Shown piece by piece: positions 8,481 to 18,177 of a stretch of DNA of 64,000 nucleotides. The position numbers and the translations under genes are program-made. Location of the stretch: the NCBI GenBank assembly GCA_002438635.1, contig DJPX01000018.1, positions 17,095 through 81,094 of the forward strand, written 5' to 3'. The DNA comes from Bacteroidales bacterium UBA6401 (GTDB lineage Bacteria > Bacteroidota > Bacteroidia > Bacteroidales > UBA932). How positions within the stretch are numbered: the stretch's first letter is position 1; the number at the start of each line of letters is the position of its first letter. The notes below the pieces were generated by a model. The model ran no database searches. It was not told the origin of the DNA and saw only the letters and a program-made list of their open reading frames with translations.

Positions 8481-8551
8481 TTCGTTTGGGTCTTGATTAA
8501 TCTTAGCATCAAGGCGCATGTTAGCGATAAAATGTTTTAAACTATAAAGAT

Positions 8552-11500
8552 ATGTTAAAAAGAGTATTATCTATTTTCTCTTTTTGTCTTCTGACTCTTA
8601 GTCTGCAAGCACAAGAAGAAGCGCATTGGATAAGAAAATGCGACATTAGCCCTGATGGCACCTCCATTGCCTTCAGTTATCACGGAGATATTTTTACTAT
8701 TCCATCTACAGGTGGAGTAGCTAAACAAATTACCTCAAATCAATCATACGATTCCGACCCTCTGTGGAGCGCAGATGGGAAAAATATCGTATTCAGTTCT
8801 TATCGAGAAGGAAGTAAGGATATTTGGATCATTCCATCGTGTGGCGGCAAAGCACGAAGACTCACCACTTATCCAGGAGCAGAAACTCCTCTTTTTGTAT
8901 CTGATGATGGGCTTGTATATTACTCGGCAAGTATCCAGGCGGATCAGAAATATGACCGCTTCCCTGGTGAGCCACAAGTATATACTGTAGGGATAAACGA
9001 TGGGAAATCCACTTTGTTCACATCCATCCCGATGATGAATATCTCCGTAAACACTAACGGAATAGTCTTATACGAAGACTATAAAGGTTACGAAGACACT
9101 TTTCGTAAGCACCATACATCCTCTGTTACCAGAGATATTTGGAAATACCTTCCTAAAAAGGTTCAATATCAACAGTTAAGCACATTCGTAGGCGAAAATA
9201 GAAATCCTGTTTTCGCCTCAAATGGACAGGATTACTACTACCTAAGCGAAGAAGGTGGGAACTTCAATATCTGGAAAGCTAACATTAACACTCCTAAAGA
9301 GCACACGCAGATAACCAGTCTTCCTACCCATCCGGTTAGATACCTTTCCATATCCGATAACGATGTTCTAGCCTTCTCGTATAATGGTGAACTTTACACA
9401 CTTACAACTGGAGAAGAGCCAGTAAAACTAAATATAAGTATCGTTGCAGACAGTAACGATAAAGACAGCATCTATCGTAACATCAATACCGGAGCAGCAG
9501 AATTGGCCGTAAGTCCTAATGGAAAGGAAATAGCCATCGTAGCTCATGGTGATGTATTCGTGGTAGCTCCTGATCAAAAAGTAACCAAACGAATAACTAA
9601 TACTCCTAGCAGAGAGCGTGGCGTAAGTTTCTCAAAAGATGGACGCACCCTATACTATGCAGCAGAGCGCGATGGAAATTGGGGAATATGGAAGTCGGAA
9701 CTAACCCGTAAGGATGACAAATACTTCGCATTTTCGTATGAAATGAAGGAAAGCCTGTTCTCCAAAGAGGGAGAAACTTGTTTCCAGCCATCAGTTTCTC
9801 CTAATGGTAAATGGGTTGCATATCTAAGAGATCGTACCGAATTAGTTATAAAGGACACTAAAAAGGGTGAAGAACGCTCTCTTTTAAAAGGAGCTAATTA
9901 TTCTTATCAGGATGGAGATCAATCCTTTGAATGGTCCCCAGATAGTCATCATATTTTGGTGAACTATGGAGCAAATGGTGGATGGAATAACATGGATATA
10001 GCCATGATTAACATCGATAATGGCACTGTTACCGATCTTACACAAAGTGGCTATAACGATGGCACATTTCATTGGGCTTTAGGCGGAAAAGCAATGCTAT
10101 GGGAATCAGATAAGAACGGATACAGAAGCCATGGCAGCTGGGGCTCTCACGATGACATATATGCTATGTTTTTCGACACTAAGGCATTCTATGAATTCAC
10201 ACGTTCTTCTGAAGATGACAGCATAAGCGAGTTACTCTCAAAAGAGGATAAAAAAACAAAGAAAAAAGAAAAGAAAGACTCGCTGCAAGTCGAAAAGAAA
10301 GGACTTGACCTCGTGCTGGATGGAAGGGAAAACAGAATAGTAAGGCTGACACCTATTTCAGGTGCTATGGGTGATTTCTTCCTTACCGAAGACGGCAAAA
10401 CGCTTTATTTCATTAGAGTTCAAGAACAAAGTGTAGATCTGTGCAGTATGGACTGCAAGGAGGGTGATATCAAGATTATCCGTAAGAATTTCATAGGACA
10501 ATTCATCCCATCCGCTGACAACAAGACAGTCTATATAATCGGCCGTGGCATAAGCAAGATGAATCCGGCGACAGGAAAGATAGAAAGCATCTCATTCGCA
10601 AGCGATTATGACTATCAGCCGGCCAAAGAAAGAGCCTACATATATGACCATGTATGTAAACAAGTGGAAGAAAAATTCTACGATAAAAACATACATGGAA
10701 TAGATTGGAAGGGATTCTGCGATAATTATCGTCAATTCCTCCCATATATAGACAATAACTTCGATTTTCAGGAACTTCTAAGCGAACTTCTAGGAGAATT
10801 GAACGCTTCACATACAGGAGCACGCTATCGTCATATTTCCAGAGTAAATGCCGGAAGACTCGGACTTATCTATGATTTGGAATACAAGGGTGCAGGGCTT
10901 AAAATCGCAGAAGTTCTGCCAGGCAGCGATATTAGTATGGTTGACCCAGAGATAGGCTCGGGCGATATTATCTTGGCCATCGATGGAAAAGAAATCACAG
11001 AAGGTACACAATGGTACGATGCACTTCGCTATAAGGCCGGCAAACGTGTTTTCCTAAAAATAAAGAAAAACGATAAAAAGGAGCCTGTAGAGTTGTTTGT
11101 TAAGGCTGGTTATTCTGATTATACCCTTCTATACAAGAGATGGGTACGCCAGAGAGAGGAAATGACTGAAAAGCTCTCCGGTGGTCGCGTAGCTTACGTT
11201 CATGTAGAAGGAATGAATTCACAAAGTTTCCGAGAGGTATATTCTAAGCTATTAGGAAAATATCGTAACTGTGAAGCAGTTATAGTGGACACAAGACATA
11301 ACGGAGGTGGCTGGCTACATGACGACCTTGCCACCCTTCTAAGTGGTAAAAAATACATAGAATTCCGTCCTAGGGGCGAATATATCGGTTCAGAGCCTTT
11401 CAGTAAATGGACAAAGCCTAGTTGTGTACTAGTAAGCGAGGATAACTATTCAGATGCAAGTGGCTTCCCTTACATATACCAGACTTTAGGTATAGGCAAA

Positions 11501-11755
11501 TTAGTCGGTGCCCCAGTTCCTGGTACTATGACAGCCGTATGGTGGGAGAATCAAATTGATCCTACCATTGTATTCGGTATCCCTCAAGTTACTTGCTGGG
11601 GGCTAAAAGAGAATAGGGCATTGGAAAACCTACAGATAGAACCTGACATCCTAGTATATAACACGCCGGAAAGTCTTCTTAATGGTGAAGATCTTCAGCT
11701 ACAGGCTGCTGTAAAAGAAATGCTAAAAGAAATAGATGCTAATAAGACCAAGTAA
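8552..11755 (+). CDS. Exported tricorn-type protease (S41 family)
   Basis: A 1067-residue protein with a signal peptide (MLKRVLSIFSFCLLTLSLQAQ). The N-terminal half is two WD40/TolB-like beta-propellers, seen as repeated DG..I.FS, SPDG and SPNGK blades (about 25-560). A core domain, a PDZ domain (about 775-840, GAGLKIAEVLPGSDI) and the S41 serine-protease domain follow. The catalytic serine is probably Ser970 in NYSDASGFPY, preceded by the VDTRHNGGGW strand. Such proteins degrade peptides in the periplasm. A basic Lys/Glu stretch near residue 560-585 joins the propellers to the protease. The next gene starts inside its last 20 bases. Confidence 0.92.
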   Translation: MLKRVLSIFSFCLLTLSLQAQEEAHWIRKCDISPDGTSIAFSYHGDIFTIPSTGGVAKQITSNQSYDSDPLWSADGKNIVFSSYREGSKDIWIIPSCGGKARRLTTYPGAETPLFVSDDGLVYYSASIQADQKYDRFPGEPQVYTVGINDGKSTLFTSIPMMNISVNTNGIVLYEDYKGYEDTFRKHHTSSVTRDIWKYLPKKVQYQQLSTFVGENRNPVFASNGQDYYYLSEEGGNFNIWKANINTPKEHTQITSLPTHPVRYLSISDNDVLAFSYNGELYTLTTGEEPVKLNISIVADSNDKDSIYRNINTGAAELAVSPNGKEIAIVAHGDVFVVAPDQKVTKRITNTPSRERGVSFSKDGRTLYYAAERDGNWGIWKSELTRKDDKYFAFSYEMKESLFSKEGETCFQPSVSPNGKWVAYLRDRTELVIKDTKKGEERSLLKGANYSYQDGDQSFEWSPDSHHILVNYGANGGWNNMDIAMINIDNGTVTDLTQSGYNDGTFHWALGGKAMLWESDKNGYRSHGSWGSHDDIYAMFFDTKAFYEFTRSSEDDSISELLSKEDKKTKKKEKKDSLQVEKKGLDLVLDGRENRIVRLTPISGAMGDFFLTEDGKTLYFIRVQEQSVDLCSMDCKEGDIKIIRKNFIGQFIPSADNKTVYIIGRGISKMNPATGKIESISFASDYDYQPAKERAYIYDHVCKQVEEKFYDKNIHGIDWKGFCDNYRQFLPYIDNNFDFQELLSELLGELNASHTGARYRHISRVNAGRLGLIYDLEYKGAGLKIAEVLPGSDISMVDPEIGSGDIILAIDGKEITEGTQWYDALRYKAGKRVFLKIKKNDKKEPVELFVKAGYSDYTLLYKRWVRQREEMTEKLSGGRVAYVHVEGMNSQSFREVYSKLLGKYRNCEAVIVDTRHNGGGWLHDDLATLLSGKKYIEFRPRGEYIGSEPFSKWTKPSCVLVSEDNYSDASGFPYIYQTLGIGKLVGAPVPGTMTAVWWENQIDPTIVFGIPQVTCWGLKENRALENLQIEPDILVYNTPESLLNGEDLQLQAAVKEMLKEIDANKTK

Positions 11756-12461
11756 ACTCGTCATAATACCCACATATAACGAGATTGAAAATATTGAGGC
11801 CATCTCTAGGGCAATTTTTGCCCTAGAGGGGTCTTATAATATATTAGTAGTGGACGATGGCTCTCCAGATGGCACTGCAGATGCAGTAAAAAAGCTCGCA
11901 GAAGAGTTCCCAGATAGGATGTATCTCATCGAAAGATCTGGGAAATTAGGACTTGGGACAGCATACATAACTGGTTTTAAATGGGGATTGGCACACAATT
12001 ACGATTACATTTTCGAAATGGATGCCGATTTTTCGCACGATCCAAAGGATCTTCCCAGACTTCTTGATGCCTGCGAAAATGGTGAGGCCGACTTCTCCAT
12101 TGGCTCAAGGTATGCCGATGGGGTAAGCGTAGTTAACTGGCCTATAGGAAGAATACTTATGTCCTATGGGGCTTCGGTGTATGTGCGTACAGTACTGCAC
12201 ACTAATATAAAAGATAGCACTGCTGGATTTATGTGCTACTCAAGACGCGTCCTTGAAGGAATAGACTTAGATGACGTCAGGATGAAAGGCTATGGTTTTC
12301 AGATCGAAATGAAATACACTGCACTTCGTAAAGGCTTTAAAGTTAAGGAAGTTCCGGTTATCTTTGTAAACCGTAAGGCCGGCACATCCAAGATGTCCGG
12401 TTCCATATTCGGAGAAGCTTTTCGCGGCGTGATCGCACTTAGATTTAGAAAATTCAAATGA
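11736..12461 (+). CDS. Polyprenol-phosphate mannosyltransferase-like glycosyltransferase (GT2)
   Basis: The 241-residue protein is a soluble GT2 enzyme of the Dpm1 type. Motifs are VIIPTYNEIENI (9-20), the VVDDGSPDGT nucleotide-sugar site, the DAD metal motif (Asp96, Asp98) followed by FSHDP, and GSRY. There is no C-terminal membrane domain, unlike longer Dpm1/GtrB forms. It transfers a hexose, probably mannose, from GDP-sugar to polyprenyl phosphate for envelope glycosylation. The only plausible ATG overlaps the tricorn gene by 20 bases, and tex begins within its stop (ATGA), so the three genes are translationally linked. Confidence 0.9.
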   Translation: MLIRPSKLVIIPTYNEIENIEAISRAIFALEGSYNILVVDDGSPDGTADAVKKLAEEFPDRMYLIERSGKLGLGTAYITGFKWGLAHNYDYIFEMDADFSHDPKDLPRLLDACENGEADFSIGSRYADGVSVVNWPIGRILMSYGASVYVRTVLHTNIKDSTAGFMCYSRRVLEGIDLDDVRMKGYGFQIEMKYTALRKGFKVKEVPVIFVNRKAGTSKMSGSIFGEAFRGVIALRFRKFK

Positions 12462-14575
12462 ACTCCATTTACACAAAAGCTATAGCGGAAAAATTATCGC
12501 TAAAACCATGGCAGATAGAAAACTGCATCTGCCTATTTGAGGATGGGAACACCATCCCTTTCATAAGTCGATACCGCAAGGAGCAGACCGGAGGGATGGA
12601 TGACAGCCAAGTAGCCGAAGTAAAGCATTGGGCCGATGTGTTCGTTGAAATGGATAAAAGAAAGAGTACTATTATCCAAGTTATTGAAAAGGCAGGCAAA
12701 CTTAGCGAAGAGTTAAAAAAGACTATCGAAAACAGCGTAGATGCCACTGAACTGGAAGATATTTACCTTCCATATAAGCCTAAAAGAAGGACTAAAGCCA
12801 CTATCGCAAAAGAACTCGGACTGGAGCCTCTGGCCGATATTATATGGCAGCAAAGAACCACTAAACCCGAAGCAAGCGCCAAGTCTTTTATAAACGATAA
12901 AGTACCCAGCATCGAAGATGCCATTAAAGGAGCCGAGGACATATTGGCAGAAAGACTTAGTGAACAAGCATCTATTAGAGAAAAACTTAGAAAGTCTTAC
13001 AGAAAAGGCTTCCTTCAAACATCTCTAGCACGAGGAGCTAAAGAAAAGGAAGAACTCGAAAATTATCGTAGTTATATCGATTTCTCAAGGCCCTTAGATA
13101 AGATAAGCGCTCATAATCTGCTAGCTATTTTAAGAGCAGAAAACGAAGGTCTGCTTAATGTAAACATCAGTGTAAGAGATGAAACGAAAAACGATGTATA
13201 CTTCCAATACTGCAGAGAGCATGGCCGTCCACAAAGTGCGCAATTGGCCCATATAATACAACTCGCGGCGCAGGACAGTTATTCCAGACTACTAGACCCA
13301 AGCATTAGTAACGAAATCTTAAAAGAGGCGAAACAAAAAGCAGATATCGAAAGCATAAGAGTATTCGGAGATAATCTAAGCCAATTACTACTCGACTCTC
13401 CTGTTGGAGAAAAAGTCACCCTAGCCATAGACCCAGGATTTAGGAACGGATGTAAACTAGCCGTTCTAGACAGATACGGAAAGTTATTGGCACACGAAAT
13501 CATTTTTCCCCATCCTCCGCAAAACGAAAAGATAAAATCAATCCAACGGCTTGAAACTTTAATAAATACATTTCACGTCGAAGCCATAGCTGTGGGAAAT
13601 GGAACTGCAAGTCGTGAAACCACCGATTTTCTAAAAAAAGTAGATCTTCCACAAGATTGTAATATATGGGTGGTAAGCGAAGACGGAGCCAGCATTTATA
13701 GTGCGTCGGAAGTGGCAAGAAAAGAAATGCCGGATCAGGATGTCACTGTAAGAGGAGCTGTAAGCATAGGACGACGGTTAATGGATCCGCTAGCCGAACT
13801 GGTCAAAATAGACCCTAAGAATCTAGGAATTGGCCAATACCAACACGACGTTGATCAATCGCTTCTGCGCGAAAAACTAGACAATGTTATTGAGTCTTGC
13901 GTTAATTCTGTCGGAGTGAATCTCAACACTGCCTCCCCATACCTACTTGCGTATGTGTCAGGGATTGGCAAATCACTCGCTGAGGAAATCGTTGCCTATC
14001 GTAGCGAGAACGGCGCATTCAAAAACAGAAAAGAACTTACGAAAGTGCCTAAACTCGGAGCAAAAACCTTCGAACAGTGTGCCGGCTTTTTACGCATTAG
14101 AGGAGCTGAAAATCCTCTCGATTCTAGCGCCGTACATCCAGAATCGTATAGCATAGTAGAAAAAATGGCCTCGGACCTAGGTGTAGGTATTAACGAGTTA
14201 GTAGGCAATGCTTTATTGTGTAAAAAAATCATAGCTAACAATTATGTTACACCACAAAAAGGCCTTCCTACCATCAATGACATACTAAAAGAACTTGCAA
14301 AACCCGGCCTTGATCCTCGTATGGAAGCCGAATCCTTCGCCTTTGCCGAAGATATAAAAGAGATAACCGATTTAAAAGAAGGAATGGAACTACCTGGCAT
14401 AGTGACTAATGTCACCAACTTCGGAGCTTTCGTGGATATAGGCATCCACGATAATGGACTTATCCACATATCCCAATTGAAAGGACACAAGCTGTCATTA
14501 CACCAGAAAATAAAAGTGAGAGTCAGTCAGGTTGATTTACAAAGGCGTAGAATCAGTCTCGAATTAGTCCTCTAA
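12458..14575 (+). CDS. tex: Tex family RNA-binding transcription accessory protein
   Basis: The 705-residue protein has the Tex layout: an N-terminal helical and HTH region, a YqgF/RNase H-like domain (about 320-440, beginning TLAIDPGFRNGCKLAVLD), tandem helix-hairpin-helix motifs (about 485-560, NTASPYLLAYVSGIGKSLA) and a C-terminal S1 domain (about 633-705, GIVTNVTNFGAFVDIGIHDN). Tex binds nucleic acid and affects transcription and RNA turnover. It is the last gene of the tricorn-Dpm1-tex unit. Its final 12 bases overlap the 3' end of the convergent channel gene, so there is no space for a separate terminator. Confidence 0.95.
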   Translation: MNSIYTKAIAEKLSLKPWQIENCICLFEDGNTIPFISRYRKEQTGGMDDSQVAEVKHWADVFVEMDKRKSTIIQVIEKAGKLSEELKKTIENSVDATELEDIYLPYKPKRRTKATIAKELGLEPLADIIWQQRTTKPEASAKSFINDKVPSIEDAIKGAEDILAERLSEQASIREKLRKSYRKGFLQTSLARGAKEKEELENYRSYIDFSRPLDKISAHNLLAILRAENEGLLNVNISVRDETKNDVYFQYCREHGRPQSAQLAHIIQLAAQDSYSRLLDPSISNEILKEAKQKADIESIRVFGDNLSQLLLDSPVGEKVTLAIDPGFRNGCKLAVLDRYGKLLAHEIIFPHPPQNEKIKSIQRLETLINTFHVEAIAVGNGTASRETTDFLKKVDLPQDCNIWVVSEDGASIYSASEVARKEMPDQDVTVRGAVSIGRRLMDPLAELVKIDPKNLGIGQYQHDVDQSLLREKLDNVIESCVNSVGVNLNTASPYLLAYVSGIGKSLAEEIVAYRSENGAFKNRKELTKVPKLGAKTFEQCAGFLRIRGAENPLDSSAVHPESYSIVEKMASDLGVGINELVGNALLCKKIIANNYVTPQKGLPTINDILKELAKPGLDPRMEAESFAFAEDIKEITDLKEGMELPGIVTNVTNFGAFVDIGIHDNGLIHISQLKGHKLSLHQKIKVRVSQVDLQRRRISLELVL

Positions 14576-16300
14576 AGATATACTTTTTAGAGCCTGTCGA
14601 TAAGCAGAAAGTATTCGCGACTTGGAGATAAAGCCCAAGTAATGGCGCTGTGAATCAATGACGGGAAGTCTCCACGCCCCAGTATCTTCAAATTTATCCA
14701 AAACGGACGAGGCTTTTTCATCTATTGACACATACGCGGGAGGTTGTTTCATAAGATTATAGACATGAACGGAAGAATAATTACTCACATCGAACATTAT
14801 CTTTCTAATGTCATCCATCTCCACAAGGCCCTGAAATACCCCGTCATCCCCTACCACAGGGAAAACAGCTACTGTACTTTCTGATACACAGGGCATTATA
14901 TCTTTCAATGTCTCGTCCGGCTTTATCCTTGGATACTTATCCCTTACAAGATCCGAGGTCTTTAGTAAAGTCAATACTGCCTGGTCCGAATCGTGCGTAA
15001 GCAATTCTCCACTTTGTGCCAACCTCTTAGTATAAATGGAATAACGCTCCCATATACGAGTTACACAAAAGGAAACCGTGCATGCCGAAATAAGGGGCAA
15101 AAACAGGTCATAGCCTCCTGTCATCTCCGCTATCAAGAATATGGAAGTCATAGGCGCCTGCATAACACCAGTCATTAGCGCCGCCATACCTACAAGCACA
15201 AAATTCTGCTCGGGAAGTGTCCAGAATACTCCACTTATGCTATTGTTAAGTATTCTCACTACCACAAACCCTGCTATTGCACCCACGAAAAGCGTAGGGC
15301 CGAAGGTACCACCGACTCCACCGCCAGAGTTAGTCATGGTCATAGAAAACACCTTAAACAACATCACGAAGACGAACGCGAGAACTACTCCCCAGTGGGA
15401 ACTCATCAAAAAATTCAAAGGAGAACCGCTCATCTCACCGCCCTCTCCGTTTAACAGCTTACCAATATCTCCATACCCCTCTCCATATAAAGGAGGGAAT
15501 AAATATACCAATAAGCCTACACCCAAAGAGCATATTATCCACTTAACCCAAGGCGAGCTAAACTTAGAAAATAGGTCCTCAAGCTTTAGTGTACTTTTAG
15601 TGAAATACAATGACAAGAAACCACAAAATACACCCAATACCAGATAGAATGGAATATTTTTCAGTACAAATGGCTCCAAAGTACACTGAAATGCCGTATC
15701 CATACCTGTAAAGAGGTAACTTACTACAGTAGCAGACACAGTCGATAGGAGCAAAGGCATTAAGCTTGCGAGCGAAATATTGAAGAGTAATATCTCCATA
15801 GTAAAAAGAAGTCCGGCCAGTGGCGCTTTAAAGATACCGGCCACTGCGCCTGCTGCCCCACATCCCACAAGTATAGTCATATTACGATACGAGAGCCTAC
15901 CCCACCTGCCCATATTGGATCCAATGGCGGCACCTGTATAAACTATAGGTGCCTCAGCTCCCACAGAACCGCCGAATCCGATCGTAAGCATGGATGTAAC
16001 GAAAGAAGACCACATATTATGAGGCTTAATTCTCGACTCATTTTTCGATATAGCCTTTAATACCTTCGTAACGCCGTGACTTATATTATCCTTCACTATG
16101 AATCTAACTATAAGATAAGATAACATCATACCTACAGAAGGCAGCAATATCATCCATAGGGAACTTCCTTCCGTAAGAGGAGAAAGCAAACCTTGAAGAA
16201 GGCGGATACCACTTTTAAGGAGTACCGCCACTAAACCGACGCAGAGCCCCACTAGGAGGCTCAGCATCAATAGTCTATTATTTTCTTTTTTACTATTCAT
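14564..16300 (-). CDS. ClC family chloride channel/transporter with CBS domains
   Basis: The frame is open to 16426, but the ATG at 16300 is chosen because the preceding residues lie inside the upstream gene and are not membrane-like. The 578-residue product has about ten hydrophobic segments. The ClC selectivity motifs are visible as GFGGSVGAEAPIV and NSGGGVGGTFGPTLFVG, with the gating-type glutamate in GAEAP. Two CBS domains follow (about 450-570, SESTVAVFPVVGDDGVFQGLVEMDD and PPAYVSIDEKASSVLDKFED). It moves chloride, possibly in exchange for protons. The start overlaps the stop of the small upstream gene by 8 bases. Confidence 0.92.
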   Translation of the reverse strand: MNSKKENNRLLMLSLLVGLCVGLVAVLLKSGIRLLQGLLSPLTEGSSLWMILLPSVGMMLSYLIVRFIVKDNISHGVTKVLKAISKNESRIKPHNMWSSFVTSMLTIGFGGSVGAEAPIVYTGAAIGSNMGRWGRLSYRNMTILVGCGAAGAVAGIFKAPLAGLLFTMEILLFNISLASLMPLLLSTVSATVVSYLFTGMDTAFQCTLEPFVLKNIPFYLVLGVFCGFLSLYFTKSTLKLEDLFSKFSSPWVKWIICSLGVGLLVYLFPPLYGEGYGDIGKLLNGEGGEMSGSPLNFLMSSHWGVVLAFVFVMLFKVFSMTMTNSGGGVGGTFGPTLFVGAIAGFVVVRILNNSISGVFWTLPEQNFVLVGMAALMTGVMQAPMTSIFLIAEMTGGYDLFLPLISACTVSFCVTRIWERYSIYTKRLAQSGELLTHDSDQAVLTLLKTSDLVRDKYPRIKPDETLKDIMPCVSESTVAVFPVVGDDGVFQGLVEMDDIRKIMFDVSNYSSVHVYNLMKQPPAYVSIDEKASSVLDKFEDTGAWRLPVIDSQRHYLGFISKSRILSAYRQALKSISLED

Positions 16301-16667
16301 CTGACTCAGACGAATCATCATCTCCCGAAGAATATTGGGAAATGTTATCATCTGGAAGGCTCTCCCCTTCTTCTGATTCAGCCGGAGCTCCTGTAATAGC
16401 TTCTGCAGATGAATCATCCTCCCCATCGAGCCAATTCTGCAAATCCTCGGTATCGTCTATATCAACCTTTATCTTTACCAGGTAAATACCATCCGGGACC
16501 TCTATCGTTACGGCATAAAAAGATGTACCGTCAGGCTTCGGGTATTTCACCAAATCCACCAAATAATCGTTGAAGCCTCTGGGATATTTTTCCGCAAATG
16601 CCGCTGCCACATCACTGGACATATTTTCGTAACTAACTACGTGCCTTTTCTTTCCGTCTGTTGTCAT
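16293..16667 (-). CDS. Small acidic-tailed protein of unknown function
   Basis: A 124-residue protein without signal peptide. The first 80 residues form a compact mixed domain (VVSYENMSSDVAAAFAEKYP, SFYAVTIEVPDGIYLVKIKV). The last 40 are almost only Asp, Glu, Ser and Gly, ending DDDSSESDE, and are probably disordered. I believe similar proteins occur upstream of ClC genes in other Bacteroidota, but I know no assigned function. The 8-base overlap with the ClC start implies coupled translation. The 205-base upstream leader has a hairpin built on CTTCGT/ACGAAG (about 16694-16730). Confidence 0.75.
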   Translation of the reverse strand: MTTDGKKRHVVSYENMSSDVAAAFAEKYPRGFNDYLVDLVKYPKPDGTSFYAVTIEVPDGIYLVKIKVDIDDTEDLQNWLDGEDDSSAEAITGAPAESEEGESLPDDNISQYSSGDDDSSESDE

Positions 16668-16872
16668 ATATTTAATTCTTAAATTCTTTTAGCACGCTTC
16701 GTGACTCGTAACTACGAAGTGCACGACCACGCAATTCGAATACAATAATAAGGTATAATTTCAAAAAGAAAAAATTTTTTTGATACTAAAACAAGAAAAA
16801 AGCTATTACTTGAAAATTGTTACTTATTTAGCCGTTTAGATTTCATTTGCTTGCAAAATAATAGCAACCATT

Positions 16873-18177
16873 TCATTTTTTTAGAGTAAAATAAAACACC
16901 AAACCATGTGGATTTTCATTCTCTACTCTTATCTGTCCTCCATGAAATGCTACAGCATTACGTACGATGGAAAGTCCCAGGCCGGAGCCTCCATCATCAC
17001 GGCTTCGCCCCTCAGAAATTCTATAAAACCGCTCAAAAATACGAGGTAAATGCTCTGAAGGAACACCTGCACCATTATCGCTATAATAAAGGCAAATTTC
17101 CGACTCTTTCTCATCCTCGAAGCCAGCCTTTGCAAAATCGCATTGTCCTATTTGAATTTGTACTGAATTACCCGCATACTTAATGCTATTTTCCACCAGA
17201 TTACGAAATAAAGCATAAAGTAAGGTCTTATTAGCGCATATTCTAAGATCACTTGAAAGCTTATTGTATACTATATCATTCTTAGACGAAAGAGAAGCCT
17301 CAAATTCTGATTTCACTTCATCTACTATTTCACCCACATTCACTATATGTCGCTCAAGGTGTCCGCCAGACTCCTCTATCTTGCTTATCAAAGCCATATC
17401 CCTTATAAGATCCGACAGCCTTATCGCCTGAATATAAGCACGATGAATAAAAGAAGACCGCTGCTTTTCATCCATATCCGGACATGACTCAAGCGTTTCA
17501 AGATATCCCAATATACCTGTCACCGGTGTACGCAGCTCATGTGATATATTGCTGGTCATCTGCTGTTTGATATTGGCAAACTCTCTGTCACTATCATCCT
17601 TATATTGCTTCTGGAACTTTAATATATCTGAGCTAAAACGATACGAAAGCAAGATTATAACAAGAACAGACACTAAGAACAAAAGTGCTACTATAAGCAT
17701 AAAAATGCTTCCCGGCCTAAGTTGGGGCCTTATGCTATCATTGTATGGAATAGCCACTCTTATTATTTTATCCTCGAAAGGTTTAGAGTAATACAAATAC
17801 TTTTTGCCTGTTGTCTTAGATACTCTAATGCATGTTGATGCCTCCCCATTTATAGATTTCGACACTTCCGGCCGTGTTAGATAATTCTCACCATGAGCGT
17901 TCTTAATGCTTTCATACAAGACCTCTCCCGAGTTATTTAACACTGTTACCCTTAATTCTGAAGGCAAAAGTCTCTTGGTTTGCTCATAATCCGAAGATTC
18001 CGATAATATTTCCGCATAGGTACTCAGATCGTTAATAGCAAATTCCAGCCTAGACTGCCTTTCAAATCTTATTTGAAAAACTAGCAAGGCTACAGCAAAA
18101 AGGGCAAATGCAGCAGAGAAGCACAATATCAACCGACTTTTATAGCGTTTGCCATAACTGGTTTTATTCTGCGTCAT
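16873..18177 (-). CDS. PhoR-like sensor histidine kinase
   Basis: The 434-residue protein has a transmembrane helix at about 14-35, a periplasmic domain of about 115 residues, a second helix (about 157-180) and a cytoplasmic kinase. The H-box is NISHELRTP with His213. The N-box is NLVENSIKYAG and the G-boxes are DNGAGVP and GSGLGLSIV. No PAS or HAMP domain is evident. The ATG overlaps the response-regulator stop by 4 bases. A position next to a PiT phosphate transporter and Pho-box-like repeats suggests phosphate sensing, but the periplasmic domain alone does not prove the signal. Confidence 0.9.
   Translation of the reverse strand: MTQNKTSYGKRYKSRLILCFSAAFALFAVALLVFQIRFERQSRLEFAINDLSTYAEILSESSDYEQTKRLLPSELRVTVLNNSGEVLYESIKNAHGENYLTRPEVSKSINGEASTCIRVSKTTGKKYLYYSKPFEDKIIRVAIPYNDSIRPQLRPGSIFMLIVALLFLVSVLVIILLSYRFSSDILKFQKQYKDDSDREFANIKQQMTSNISHELRTPVTGILGYLETLESCPDMDEKQRSSFIHRAYIQAIRLSDLIRDMALISKIEESGGHLERHIVNVGEIVDEVKSEFEASLSSKNDIVYNKLSSDLRICANKTLLYALFRNLVENSIKYAGNSVQIQIGQCDFAKAGFEDEKESEICLYYSDNGAGVPSEHLPRIFERFYRISEGRSRDDGGSGLGLSIVRNAVAFHGGQIRVENENPHGLVFYFTLKK

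Larger units (their letters stand above)
8165..8551. other. 387-bp divergent intergenic region
   Basis: No gene is seen. It holds a leftward promoter for the TPR gene (8199-8230), a rightward -7 box for the tricorn gene (8473-8480), a hairpin with arms CACTTTT (8321-8327) and AAAAGTG (8341-8347), and a perfect 12-bp palindrome CCTTAATTAAGG (8429-8440) about 33 bases before the tricorn -7 box, which could be an operator. Confidence 0.6.

Noticed and set aside
15141..15647. 168-codon frame opposite the ClC gene
   Set aside because: Pro/Thr-rich translation with no domain signs, fully antisense to conserved membrane helices.
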